Assembly: GCA_004335635.1 (NCBI GenBank)
Contig: QAXH01005770.1
Coordinates: forward strand, 1-32,871
Origin: Chloromonas sp. AAM2
Lineage: Eukaryota > Chlorophyta > Chlorophyceae > Chlamydomonadales > Chlamydomonadaceae
Reading direction: 5' to 3'
DNA: 32,871 nt
Positions 21,001 to 32,871 of the stretch are shown piece by piece. Position numbers and translations under genes: made by a program. The notes under the pieces were generated by a model. That model was not told the DNA's origin. It ran no database searches and worked only from the letters and a program-made list of their open reading frames with translations. The first letter of the stretch is position 1. Each line of letters starts with the position of its first letter.

Positions 21001-21094
21001 GGTCATAGTGTTCAAAGGCAGCACAACCCAGGAAGGAGCTGCCACCAGGTCACAGTGTTTCAGGGGCAGCACATTTCAGGAGGCAGGTACCACC
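21001..21094. repeat. Imperfect 47-bp tandem duplication
   Basis: Units 21001-21047 and 21048-21094 both begin GTCAyAGTGTTTCA-like sequence and share GGCAGCACA, CAGGA and CCACC blocks. They keep equal length despite several substitutions. Confidence 0.7.
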
Positions 21095-21766
21095 CTCCAG
21101 ACGTTGCAGCCCGCACCAGGGCCTGCACAACTCCAGCCACCAACCTCAAGACCAGCCGGCACCATGCGAGCCGAGAAAAGCCAAGCTAGTGCACAGGCTG
21201 AAGCAGAAAAAGAGGACATGAAACAGAGGGATAGACTGCGTTGCCGGCGCAAGTTCGCATGAATGATGGCATGCTTGAGGCCTGACGTCCCATGATGATC
21301 GTCATGCACGAAGCACAGGAATGAACACAAGCCCGGTGCACAAATTCAAGCAAGATGAGTTGGTTGTCGCTCAGAAGCCTGATGCTGTTCTATCAGGGCC
21401 CCATACCTGTGCATGCGTACCATTGCTGCATTCCGTGACCCATGCGCTCGCCACCACGAGGGCTGATCTGACAAACATGATTCAACACCAGCGACATCAC
21501 AACGTTATGGAGTTGCCATGTAGTCGCGTGGCAAGGTCATTTCACGCTCTGCCGGCAACTGATGCGTGCTGACGCATACACCGAACGGCACGCTCCTCAG
21601 CCGCGTGGGAACACATCGTTGACAAAGGCAGATCGCAACCAACGGGCACTGGCCGCTTTCTGTTGGCGGTTTAGATCAAGTGTTGCTGCATCAGCGTTGG
21701 GCTGGCTGCTAGCCTGCATGGCTCGGTGGAGTCATGGCCAGCGGCTGAGTGGCAGCAAGCCACATT

Positions 21767-24700
21767 ATGGCCAGCACTTGTATCTACAAGGAGGTAGGGT
21801 TCCTGCAGTGCCGTTGCTGCCGCATTACAACCAGACAACATGGAACTTGCTTAAACAGCCCTTTTCATGGGTTCCACACACAGGTCCACCCTCCTACAGG
21901 GGTGACTCATGCTGTGTCTGGCTATGTCACCCACACTGCTGAGGAGGAGACACACCCTGACCTGGTGATATGCAGAGGCACTGAGCTGCAGGTGTATGGC
22001 ATCAGGTGCGACCAGGGGGCAGCACGGTCAGCATCTGGGCAGCTGGTCTGGGAAGCCCTGCGCACCACCAGCCCTGCCGGGGCCACAAAGCAACAGAACG
22101 GGGAAGCAACATGCAGGGGCGTGGGGCATGGGGCAGAGCTGCTGCAGAGTTCATGGCAGAGATCATGCAGAGGCCACGGTTGCTGATGTGCAAGCAATGC
22201 ATGTGCGAGGCTGTGCAGATATTTAGGGGGACGTGGCGTGAAAGGGGACATGCATGGAATGTACCAAATTATTCATGGTATCTGAATGGGGCATATGAAC
22301 GAGACTGAACTGTGAATACCTCGCATGGGTGCAGCCGTCCCAGCTGGCTACCCGTTCTGCAGCCTTGTTAACTGGAGCGTTTGTTCTGAACGCCTGCAAA
22401 AGTGTTTGCATGAGTTGCGTGTTGTCGCTTCACACTACCTTGTCCCCAAGGCATGCACCCACGGGCCTATCCACGCAGGACAACGCCGGATTTCAATGAT
22501 GGCAAAGGGAAAAAGGGCAAGAGTTCAGTTCGTCTGGAACAAGTGCGTGTCATGCAGCAGTAACTGTTGGTGGGGCCTTCCTTGCTAGCACACCGTATGG
22601 TCTTCTTAAACAACTGTTCCCACAATAGTGGAGCCATGCAATGCACCATCAGGGGCGCAGTTACCGGAGTTTCACCTTGCAAGGGACGCTGGGCCAGTTC
22701 TGCCCGGGCACGGGCATGCACTGTCCAGCGCCGCTTGTCCGACAGCTTGTTTGCGGCCCCATTTACGTCTGACACTCACAATTGCCTCCCAAACGTGAGA
22801 TGCCATTGCTTGTTGATACGGACTGGCATCTTTTTCCAGCACCACATATGCGGTTTTATCCTGGTATGTGTGCCCAGCACAAGGAAGAAGGCACGCTGTC
22901 AGGCTCCTGATTCCATATTGCCAATGCAGGCAGGCTCGTCAGTATCATTCCTGTCCCATTCCTGACCACTGCTGTGGCATGAGTGTCCACACTGCTGTTT
23001 GTGACAATATTGCACTGCTCAGGTGTGCCGGCACTCCCTATACGGCGTGGTGGAGAGCTTGGCTGTGCTCAAGGGCCGATCACACGGGCAGCGCGATGCT
23101 GTACTGCTCACATTCAGGTGTGTGTGCGCAAGGCACATGCATCATGCCTGCGTGCTGCTGCTCCATTCTCAACGCATCGCTAGCAAGCTGCTGACACGGC
23201 TGCTCACCATGCAGCACGGGCCTGACTCTGTGCAAGCTGTTCCTTCACAAGGAGATACATGATGCCACCACTTGACACGAATGTAGCCTCCACCTTCACG
23301 CCTTGCTTGTCTTGTTCAATGCTCATGGCTGCCCCTGTGCTGCATGGTTTGGTTGTTTGCTTCCTGCCAGGGACGCTAAGGTGTCGGTGCTGGAGTGGTG
23401 CGCCGCCATGTGGACGCTGCGTGTCAGCAGCCTGCACAGCCTGGAGGGAGACCCAGCGCTCAAGCAGGGAAAGGAGGTGAGTAAGTGAGCGAGTAAGTGA
23501 GTGTTTATTTACATCCTTGCCATCCGGCACACGGGATGGAAGTTGCTCAATACTCGCATTGCAAGGGACTGCCGGTACAGAGTCCAAACAAGGTGGGGCA
23601 AGGCAGAGGATGAGCTGGTCTCACTGTGCAGAGCGCATGAGTTGCAGGGCTGGCGGGGCGGGCAGGCAGAGGGAATTGAAGGCACAACCAATGAGGTGCG
23701 GGCGGGCTTGTGGCCCATGCACAAGCAGGCCAGGGGATGCAAGTGACCCAGGTGCTCAGGGTGGCCATGTGATGGGAGCAATCCATGACCTGCACCGTCC
23801 TCCTCCTTGGCACCTCTCCCGCAGGTGTTCCCCGTGGGCCCGCGCGTGCTGACGGACCCGCAGGGGCGCTTTGCCGCAGTGCTCGTGTTCGACAACCAGC
23901 TGGCAGTGCTGCCGGCCATGGAGGTGGGGGCTATGCACACACATTGGCTTGTCCTTGGGCGGACCAGCACCGATGCATTAAAGCAAACGTTCCTTCAATT
24001 GTTTGTTGGTTCGTCTGTTTGTGCGCTGCATTAGACGTGCATCCCTGGCTTCTTGATCGTACAACAAGACTCTCTGTGTGGGTCTCCTTCAGGACTGGTT
24101 GGGTTGTTCTGTACTGAGTTCTTATGTTCGTTTAGATGCGGTGCTCAGATGCAAAGCCAGGTGCCGGATTTTCTAAAGAGGTGGCATCTGCTGCATTCTG
24201 GCTAACCCATTCCTTGTTTCCTGTACTCCTGTTTGGCAGGCTGACTTCTTTACACGGGACGTGGACCAGCCCCCGAGAGATGCTCAACTGCCACAGGCTG
24301 CGGCCAGCACTCAAACCACATCTCCCGCATCAACCGCTTCCACCAGCACTGCTGGGCCGCAGAGCACTGGCAGGGAGTTGGCAGTAGTGGCTGCATCCAC
24401 CGGGCCGGGGGCGGCCGGGGCGGCGGCGGAAGCTGCTGAGGCGCTGGAGTATCCCGCGTTTGGTTCGGCGGCCACGTTAGGCAACAGCTACGTGCTCAAT
24501 CTCGCTCACGTGGGTGGGATGAGCGGGCTGGCCGGCACCGCTGGTGGGCTTGGCGGGGTGGGCAGGACAGGGTCGAGCCTGGTGGCGCGGGTTGGGGGTG
24601 CGCCCGGGGGCACGGGGCGAGTTGGGCGTTCGGTTGCGCCTGTCACGCCAGCACATGCGGGCATTCAGGAAGTGCGGGACGCTGTGTTGCTGCATGGCTA

Positions 24701-27673
24701 CCTTGAACCCGTGCTACTGGTGCTGCATCAGCCGGATCCAACATGGGTGGGGCGGTACAGGTGAGAAGCACGACCACACACCCGCGCACAACATTGACTG
24801 CGCACTTCCAGCAGTACGGACTTCCAGCAGCAAAACTAATCTGTTCACCAGTTCGTGCTGTTCACGCATACTTACACGTCTAGCCTGCTTCTCATGTCAA
24901 TCCTCAGCTGGCAATCCTCATGTCAATCCTCACACTCTCCCAGGGACAGTTTTCACCTGTTTACCAGGACGGCTTGTGCCTGATGTGAGCCTCTAGTGTC
25001 CACCTGGTCATGACCCTAGTCTACCTGGCTGTTTCCCACCAGGGAGCGCAAGGACTCTTGCTGTGTGTCCGCTGTGTCTCTGAGCATCCGGCGCAAGAAG
25101 CAGGCGGTCATGTGGGTGGGCTCGGGGCTGCCTGCGGACGCGCTGAGGCTGGTGGCGGTGCCGGGCCGGTCGGCCGCACTGCTGCTCACACCTGTGGCCA
25201 TCCTCGTGGTGCAACAGGTGAGACGCGTGTGGGTACGTTTGTGTGTTTGTGTTGGGTATAGGGTGCAGGGTTGGGGGTTGGCCTTGCCTCCAAGGGTCAG
25301 ACGCGTGTGTGTGTCTGCAAGTGACAGCCAGGAACAGTGCAATGACTGGGAGGGGCATGCCTGCATACGGTGTGTCCGCTGCGCACACATGGGTTGCGGA
25401 CCACTGCATGCAGGGGCGAGCAGGGGTTTGTGAACGGGTCTGCGCATGCAAGTTCAGAGGAGATGCACGGTTCACAAAGCCAAGACAGACATGCATGGCT
25501 GTGCTCGATCAATGGTTGGTTGGTCGCTCGATGAATGGTTTTTAGAGAGACATCTCTTCACCTGACACTCGTGTACAGACAACCATCCATTTTGACGTCA
25601 TTTGCCTGGCTGTGTCGCTTTCAGGGCAGTCAGTACGGCGTGACTGTGAGCAGCGCAGCCTTGCCCGGTGTGCCGCAACCGCGCCTCGAGTTCAGCATGT
25701 CGGAGCCACCTCATGTCACGGCTGCGCGGGGGGCGGCTCAGTTCGTACGCAACATCGCACCAGAGGTAGGCCATGGCGCGCAGTGGTTGGCTCCAGAGAT
25801 GGACTTGTGTGAGGCAAACTTGCAGGGTAATCTAAAACTCGGCCAGCGTCGGGCCGTCATCTACTGTTGGGTCAAGTTAACTGTTGTGCTTGCGGGCCTA
25901 TCTGCGCTCTGTACAAGTAAAGTGGATGATTCCGCACCATTTCGTCTCATAACACTGAGCTGCTGTCAAATCAGGGAGCCATTTGCCATGGTGGATGGTC
26001 TCATGCCCACGCAGCTGGTTCCCTCCGTGTACAAGGGCATGCCCCGAGTGACGGGGGTGGAGGCGGACCTGCGGGGTGCGGCCGCCGTGTGGCTGGGCAG
26101 CGAGCACTGCCTCATCAGCTGCACGTCAGGACTGCACCTGGCAGTCACACTGCTCAGTGACGGGCCGCTCAACAAACGGATTCAGGTGGGCGGCGTGCTG
26201 CGGCAGGCTTGTTGGGTTCTGCCTATCTGACAGGTAACAGCACTGTGGAGTCGTGCCGCAGGGTGTATCCGTGACGCAGTGCTGAGCAGCCCTGGAAGTT
26301 GGGCAGGACGCAGAGCCACTGATCAGTTGTGTCACAATGTGCTAGATATGCGCAGTGCATGATTGGTCAGTCTGATTGGTTGGTTGGATGGTTTAGTGTT
26401 GTTGACATCTGCCATGAATATCTGATTGCAGGTGTCGCCTGTGAGCCTGTCGCCCGTGCCGCCGCCCTGCTCCTGCCTGGTGCACCTGGGCGGGGGGCTG
26501 CTGTTCATGGGCACACTCGGGGGTGACAGCCTGCTCATGCAGAGGGCAGACAAGGCAACGGAGGCACCACACGCAGGTCAGGGGTGTGGGTGTCTGGCTT
26601 CATGTGCACAAGCGCTTGCATGCTGCATGCTTGCATCAATCTTGCTTCTGCAGTGTATCTTGCTTCTCCTGTGTGTGTAGGGCCTTGTGCGTAAGTGCAC
26701 AATTGCTGGTGCCTGTTCAATCCATTGCTTACAAGCACACCCATTTTAACACCCGGTCAATTGTTCAGATCTCGTCAGGTCCAATCAAAACCGACCAACA
26801 TTTGTGAAACTTGCTGAACGGTGTATCCCATGCATATGGTGAAGGTCGGCATACTCCAAACCTGGCAAGACATTAACATTGCCTCATGTCTTGCTTCTCC
26901 AGTTGTCTGAAGCCTCGTGCTGCCTGATGCGCAAGTGCCTGGTCAATGCATCTTTGTCAACTGCACCCAGTGCTTAGGGAATCCATTGCTCACTCAATCA
27001 CTCACTGATTGAATCCCGTGGTGAATGTTGCAGGTGGGCGTATGGCTAAGCGCGCTCGAATGGCCGGCGCTGTCAAGCCTGACCCCGATGCAGTGGCAGA
27101 CTCAGACGAGGGGTCGGCAGCGGGCGAGTCGGAGGTAGGGCACCAGGCAGCCCTGGCTGTTGAACAGGGTGGGTTCCGAGGGCAAGGAATTCAATCGGAG
27201 GTTCGGCGAGTTGGAGTTACAAGGAGACTGGGTGGGACTATAGATTGGACATGGGTGTGCACGAGAGAGGAAGGGAAGAGGAACGCTCGAGGCCAAGACG
27301 TGAGAATATCATGCTTACATTCAGATGATGTATGTTTGGTGATTGTATGGCCAATGGTTGCAGCACAGGTCGCAGCGTGTGGTAATGTCAAACCGGGCAC
27401 AGATGAGGGGCGAATGAGAATGATCCTCCACGGTTACTCATTGTGCCACAGCTTGACTCTGGCCAGTCAGTAGGAGGTACGGCTAACAACGCTCTGTGCG
27501 CTCTCAACCTCAGGACGGCGAGGGTGCCGGCGGCAGTGGTGCGCTGAGCTTCAGGCTGTGCGATTCTCTGGTGGGCCTGGGTCCTGTGAGGGACATGCTG
27601 CACATGGACACGGCAACCCTCAACAGTTCGGGCGAGGCGCAAACATTCATCAGGTGACGCATGTCATGCTGTG

Positions 27674-27705
<32 letters not shown>

Positions 27706-27966
27706 TGCGTGTGGCCCATGTTTAAGGAGCATGTTTAAGGAGCTACTGCCCGCTGGGTCTGGGTCTGATGCTGAGGAGCCAGCAAAACATGTGCAGACCA
27801 AGCCCACTGACTGGCACCTGGGGAAAGTGTATAGGACAAAGAGAGGGTTTGTGAGAGAGAAAGGGAGGGTAAGAGAGACGAGAAGAGAGAGGGCAGCGGG
27901 ACGATGCAGGATGATACGGGATGATGCGGAATGATCACCTAGTCCTTCTTTAAATATGATAGGGAT

Positions 27967-28006
<40 letters not shown>

Positions 28007-31000
28007 CAGGAGAGGAAGAGATTGGTCATACAGTCTCCCTCTTCACTAACACGCTCTGTGCTGCGTATCGCAGGTGCTCATCCAACGTTATCTTTGCCGC
28101 AGTTGGCGGTCAGCGCAGCAGCGCCGTGGCCATGCTCCGGCCTGGGCTGGTTCCTGAACTGGCAGCAGAAGTGCCCCTGGCGGGCGTCACCGGCGTGTGG
28201 GCGGTGCACTACAGGCGGTACGTCGCTGCAGCACAGCTGTACCGTCATACACACAAGGTTCAGCTGTGTCGCAAGACCTCCACCATTGACTAACCATGCA
28301 GTTGATGCACCGACTTGTCACTAACACGCTCAATGCTCATTGATGGTCGCTGTGTTGAGTGATCCCTTAGCACATGCAGCAGGGTTCGTAAAACGGATAT
28401 GGCGTCGATAACTCAGTTGGCAAGCCTGACACGCGGACGCGCCGTTTCCTTGTATACTTCGTCCTTCCATCTGGCTGGCATCATGTGCCCATGGCCATCA
28501 TCAGCCCACGTCCCGGACATGTCTGTGCGTGTCTCACTCTTGCAGGGATGAAAGTGTGATGCCAGCACCTGAGGCAGCAGGGTGCGGAGCACTCCTGGAC
28601 CCCGCCACTCTCAACCAAGCCAACGCACAAGGTGGGGCTGCGGTCATTTTGTTGGTGTGGCTGCAGCGGTAGTCACTTACTGCCTACTGTCAGCTCAGCT
28701 TGCCACGTTTGCCCTTCCACTTGCTGTCACGTTGAGTCTTTTCTGCCCAGCAGGCGCTACTTATTGCTGTGACTAAACAGGCCAGGGAGCACCGAGTGTT
28801 GAACCAACATCTGCAGCAGCACCAGTCTCACAAGTTCCGGTGACGTGGCGTGCCCTGGCTTTGCTGCGCCCGGCCCGTGTGCCAGTCCCTGGTTGTCCTC
28901 AACGTTGTGTGCCATCAACTGCCATTAAAGCGTTGAACTTCACTGCCTCGCTGGCCGTGTGATGCTGCACGTCCACTTTCCATGTGCACAGCTCATGCTC
29001 GGACAGGGTATCGCCAATCATGTGCCCGCAGGCAAGAATCCGTTCCATGCCTACCTTTTGCTGTCACGTGAGAATAACGGCAACAACCGCACCATGGTGT
29101 TGGAGGCGGGTGAGCAGCTGCAGGAGGTGTCAGACAGGTGGGTGGGCCCGACCGGCCGATGCAAGTTGGCTGTTGTGCCATTAGGTGCTGATTGCTTACG
29201 TGTTGACTGGTGCTGACGGCAGAATTAATGTCTCACATGATAGGAGTGAATGCTCAAGTCGTTCTCAGTTTGTACCCAGGCTTTGCCTTCAGCTCCATAT
29301 GCACATGTATTAAACAGGTTTTGTCCAGGATCCTGTTACAGTAGCTTACATGTGCATTGCCTGTCATCTGTCCCCTCGTGCCTCTTACGCTGTTTCAGGT
29401 GCCCTTACGTGACTGACGTGCCCACGCTGGCCGCTGGCAACCTCTTCAACCTGGCTGCCATCTGCCAGGTGGTGCCGCAGGCCATTCACGTGTTTGACGG
29501 CCAGGAGCTGCTGCAGGTGAGGGGAACAGACGCGTAAAAACTGACAAAAACTGCTTGTGTGTGTTGCATGATGCAGGGTCTAGCCTCTGATACGGGTCAT
29601 GCATGCCTGTCATGACTTGCAGTGTGGTGGTGAATGGCCATAGAGGCACAGTGGGGTGGTGGGTAGGGTGTGCGCGGCTGCATGAGCAGCACACATACCA
29701 TGCACATGCTTTGCCAGGTTGGAGGCAGATCGCTTGGGAGGGCACTCGTTCTGCTAGCATGCACGGCTTTTCTTGACTTCAGTAACTTGGCGAACTAACA
29801 ATATGAAGGTCTGACAGGGCCCACGGCACGCTGGCATGAAGTGTTCACTGGTTTGTCACCATACGGTTCAGCCAGTCTCAGATCAGGTAGGCACTGGTGT
29901 CTCTGAGGAGAAGTGTGTGTAACCTCCACCCCGTAAAAGCATCTTTCCATCCGCAGCAACCAGATGGTTTCCTTTGTCACAGTCACAACCTGACAATCTT
30001 GCAGGAATTGACAGTTGAGGAGCTTCTGTTGGGCCACGTACCACCGGGTGCGCCCATCACCATCGCCTCCGCCCAGATCCAGGACCCTTACGTTCTCTTG
30101 CTGCTCAGCAACGGCCAGGCTGTTTTGCTGGAAGGTGACATGTGGTCGCTTACCCTCAGCATGTGCTCTTCAGCAGGGCAAGTGCTGCGTCCGTCGCATG
30201 AGCCAAATGATTCGGTCGGTGATGCGGCTTGTGCCCCGCACCTTGGACCAGTGACAGCTTGTTGTTTGTATGAGGACGTTACTGGGTGGTTGGATCGGTT
30301 GGTGAACCCGCACAGTAATGGCAGTGGTGGTGTGGAACTGAAGGCGGAGGCAGACGTGGGTGAAGGCATGGATCAGGGTGGCGGCGTGACGGGCATTGTG
30401 GGGCATCAGAGCACCGGTGCTGCGGCTGTGGGTGCACAGGGAGCTGGTGGTGCACAGGGAACACCGCTGCAGGGTGCGGATTCAGTAGCGACAGATACAA
30501 TTGCACCCTCCGGTGCTGCAGAGCCGCAGCAACCACAGCAGCAGCAGCAGCAGCAGCAAGAGCAGCCACGGCAACTACAGCAGTCAGGAACAGCGGGTGT
30601 TCAAGGGCAGCGGGAGCCGTCTCCGGATGGCAGTGTGGGTGGTGCGGGAGTGGGGCAAGCGGCTGATGTGGAAATGGCGGCCGCCGCCAGTGTTGCTGGT
30701 GCAGGTGCAGGCGCAGGGCAGGTCAAGGGTGAGACTGGGGCGGACGCTGGCAAGGGTGAGTCATCTGCGGGAGCTGTGTCAGAGAAGGAAGGAACCACTG
30801 CAGCCTGTCCTGCCAGCGGTGGGCTCACTACGTTGACCTCGACTCTTCTGGAGGTTTCCACGGGCGTGTGGCCTTTGCAAGGCCCTGCCTGTGCGCCTGT
30901 CGAGGGGCAGGTTGGGGCATCAAACCCTACAGAGCCAATACCAGCACTCGCTCCTGCCATTGAGGAAACTACAGGCAGGAGTGCAGGCTTACGAGAGCTG

Positions 31001-32871
31001 GTACCCGAGCCTGCAAAGCCTGTACAAGACGAGCCCGGCTCTGCACATGAAGCGGTGAGCGCAGGGGAGTTGAGTGCTCCCCTTCCTGTGTCAGCGCCCA
31101 TGGCAATTGACGAGGGAGCGGGCATCGCTGGGCCGCCTGCCTCGCAGTACCTGGCCGTTGTGCGGTGGGATGGGCGCATGGACCTGTACCGCCTGCCCGA
31201 GATGGATCACGTGTTCTGTACTGCCCATGTGGGTGGCGGTGCGGAGCTGTTGCTGCAGAGGGCGCCGGCGATGGCAGCCCGCAAGCCCTGCCCTGCACCC
31301 ACACGTGTGGTGGAGATGCGCGTGGAAAGCTTCAAGGTGATTGGATTAGGATTTGTTGATCCGCGACATGGACAGTGGCGAAAAGGGCAGCAGACGGACG
31401 TATACGTCATGCTTGCCATGCAAACTCCTCGTGGAAGATCGTTCCTTGACTAGCATGTGAGTGGCGCCAAGCAAACGCCTCAACATCCAGCATCTGAGCA
31501 TGGTCACTGCTGCCTTGCGCAGGATGTCACTCCTGGCGGTTTCCCGGAGTGCGAGAGGCCCATGCTTCTGGCTCTGACAGCCACCGGCACCCTGCTTGTA
31601 TACCAGGCCTTTAACCGGGGGCCATCGGTTGACCAGCATCAGATGCACAAACAAGTGCCTGTCAAGCGAGAAGAGGGCCTCAACATACAAGATGGTAAAA
31701 CCGACCATGTGATGGGCCCATGTGCTCAGCTGGGTTGGCGCCGTGTGCCTGTAGACTGGGTGGGGCACCAGGAGCCGGCCACTGCACAGCGGCCACAGGT
31801 CACACACAGAAGGTGGGCCTTGCGCTGAACTGGGCTGCCAGTGTAGACAGCGCATCATCCCAATGCGCAGCCTGCTGAATGGCCCTGATGGTTCTGAGGG
31901 CCAGACACACAACATGTATCAGCGTTGGAATCATCACACCTGCCAGCCACTGTCCAAGACTGAACCCATCACAGGGCTCACTTGCACGCATGCACGAGTA
32001 AACTCCTGTGCTGGTCAGATCAAGAGCTGAGTAAGCACGCTCTGGCTGACTGCTAGTAGACTCATCGCAGCTTCGCCATACTCATCACATCGTGTTCAGA
32101 CTGACTCTTTGTCATACATTGATTTGAAATCGAGTACGGAGCAGCAACAAGGTCCCTCCAAACCCTAGCTGGTCTTGACGTGCGCAGGCTGACCCGCTTT
32201 GACGGCGTGTCCTATCTGCTCCCGGATGAGAAAACAGGAACATTGTCATACGGGCCCCCACAAGCAGGCGTGTTCATTGCCGGCGCGCGGCCGCTGTGGC
32301 TGGTGGCCGGCAGGGGCGGGCTGGTGCCGCATCACATGACTGTGGATGGGCCGGTCACGGCCATCACTCCTTTTCACAACGTCAACTGTGCACAAGTGGG
32401 TAACATGCTAGTGCGAGCCAGGAGATCAAACATCGACCAACAGACTGGAGGTTGAGATTTTGCGCAGACGGTCAGCGACTGACCACAGGAAGAATGATCC
32501 TGCTGGGCAGAAGTCCCTGGTGTTGAGGTTTGCGTCAAGGCTGCGTAAGCTCCAGTCAAGTTTTCTTGCTGTGTTGTGCTGTGGCCTGGTCCTCTTGACT
32601 GCGTTCTGTGGCTGTGTGCACAGGGCTTCATCATGAGCTGTGCCAGCGGTGTGCTCAAGGTGGGCCACCTGCCCGCTCGCGAGCGCCTGGACACGCCCTG
32701 GGCCACGCGTAAGGTGGGTCAGGCCAGAGACACGACAAATGGACCAGCCTGCTGATTGGGTAACAGAGCGTAACACAGGCAGGCAGGACGACTGGACAAG
32801 GGGGCAGAAGGCAACGTGGACATGCAGAGCAAGAAGAGAAGCGGGAGATTGCAAGGCAAATTGGACAAGCA
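21767..32871 (+). CDS. CPSF1: Cleavage and polyadenylation specificity factor subunit 1 (CPSF160), 5' part, 20 exons
   Basis: CPSF160 is the scaffold of the nuclear complex that recognises poly(A) signals, built from WD40-type beta-propellers. Exons: 21767-21793, 21884-22045, 23023-23117, 23371-23476, 23825-23923, 24240-24760, 25043-25217, 25625-25765, 25979-26185, 26432-26576, 27034-27134, 27514-27653, 28074-28217, 28546-28631, 29032-29137, 29399-29516, 30005-31336, 31523-31812, 32188-32395 and 32624-32713. They give 1431 codons; later exons, including the C-terminal CPSF_A region, lie outside. Landmarks: YKEVHPPTG, SGYVTH (plant-like), [77 protein letters not shown], basic [70 protein letters not shown]. 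Compared with human it carries a Gly-rich insert in exon 6 and a Gln/Ala/Gly-rich insert in exon 17. The least certain joins are the donor after 22045 and the acceptor at 25979 (GGGAG). Confidence 0.93.
22046..23022 (+). other. Long intron 2 of CPSF160
   Basis: The joined peptide [20 protein letters not shown] matches plant CPSF160 (LELVCHYRLHGNVESIAV), which supports the donor at 22046, although GTCTGG is a weak donor. The open frame continues to 22186 past this point, so a later donor cannot be fully excluded. No repeat was recognised. Confidence 0.5.
27671..27743. repeat. GT/GCGT simple repeat followed by a 13-bp tandem duplication in a CPSF160 intron
   Basis: About 8 GT units pass into about 6 GCGT units (27671-27713). 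ATGTTTAAGGAGC is then repeated twice at 27718-27730 and 27731-27743. All of it is intronic. Confidence 0.9.
27970..28006. repeat. GA dinucleotide microsatellite in the same CPSF160 intron
   Basis: About 17 AG/GA units lie within a purine-rich stretch that begins near 27837. It is in the intron between exons 27514-27653 and 28074-28217. Confidence 0.95.
28632..29031 (+). other. CPSF160 intron 14
   Basis: This 400-bp GT-AG intron is phase 1, between LNQANAQ and [11 protein letters not shown]. Nothing further was recognised in it. Confidence 0.7.
29517..30004 (+). other. CPSF160 intron 16
   Basis: This 488-bp GT-AG intron is phase 0, between DGQELLQ and ELTVEEL. Nothing else was seen. The open frame from 29897 into exon 17 is intron read-through. 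Confidence 0.75.
30536..30559 (+). repeat. CAG repeat encoding polyglutamine in CPSF160 exon 17
   Basis: About 8 CAG codons, with more Gln around them, sit in a low-complexity Ala/Gly/Gln-rich insert of the protein. The insert separates [10 protein letters not shown] from [14 protein letters not shown]. Confidence 0.9.
31813..32187 (+). other. CPSF160 intron 18
   Basis: This 375-bp intron has a GTGGGC donor after PQVTHR and a TGCGCAG acceptor before LTRFDGV. The phase-2 join works only with this donor; the GTAAAA at 31695 does not keep the frame. Confidence 0.65.

Larger units (their letters stand above)
19059..21766. other. Pherophorin 3' flank and intergenic region before CPSF160
   Basis: It begins with the pherophorin 3' UTR, whose segments 19059-19076 and 19353-19433 recur in the chimeric fragment at 6.8-7.0 kb. 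Dispersed-repeat copies D and E and a 47-bp tandem duplication follow. The first TGTAA seen downstream of the pherophorin stop is at 20134-20138, over 1 kb away. ORFs here have no recognised domain; the best, 20975-21262, covers the duplication. The CPSF160 promoter should lie at the right end. Confidence 0.5.

Noticed and set aside
27511..28006. Possible CRISPR-like or satellite arrays in the CPSF160 intron
   Set aside because: The repeats are plain GT, GCGT and GA microsatellites without spacers.
30601..31179. 192-codon minus-strand ORF
   Set aside because: It is the antisense shadow of the large CPSF160 exon 17.

Overview
The window is nuclear DNA of a green alga of the order Chlamydomonadales. 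The evidence is a complete pherophorin gene (a volvocine extracellular-matrix family), dense short introns with GT-AG ends, a TGTAA poly(A) signal, GC-rich coding exons in a repeat-rich background, and a short interstitial array of TTAGGG-type telomere repeat. The TTAGGG type fits the Haematococcus/Stephanosphaera and Dunaliella side of the order better than Chlamydomonas itself, but this is an inference. Exon structures were built by hand: each junction was required to have GT-AG ends and matching codon phase, and the translation was compared from memory with the protein family.

Layout. (1) 1-5476, minus strand: the first 18 exons (458 codons) of a type IIC P-type ATPase, the Na,K-ATPase-like class. 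It includes microexons of 13, 14 and 21 nt and runs off the left edge. (2) 5477-8407: a gene-poor stretch. It holds small tandem repeats, a chimeric fragment (6730-6985) joining sequence like SYLF exon 1 to sequence like the pherophorin 3' end, and a 5'-truncated, broken LINE with a GAT-repeat tail flanked by an 11-bp target-site duplication. (3) 9559-13231, plus strand: a complete 8-exon gene for a 278-residue SYLF (Ysc84-type) lipid-binding protein. (4) 13273-15419: a repeat-rich intergenic region with a 30-bp tandem duplication, the interstitial telomere array and two copies of a dispersed repeat. (5) 15420-19058, plus strand: a secreted two-domain pherophorin with a Ser-Pro hinge, interrupted by a 215-base assembly gap. 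(6) 19059-21766: intergenic, with two more copies of the dispersed repeat. (7) 21767 to past the right edge, plus strand: the CPSF160 (CPSF1) pre-mRNA 3'-end processing gene, 20 exons and 1431 codons inside the window.

The four genes are unrelated in function (ion pump, membrane-binding protein, cell-wall glycoprotein, mRNA processing factor). They are separate transcription units and nothing suggests a cluster. The unusual material is the microexon architecture of the ATPase and the mobile or duplicated DNA between the genes.
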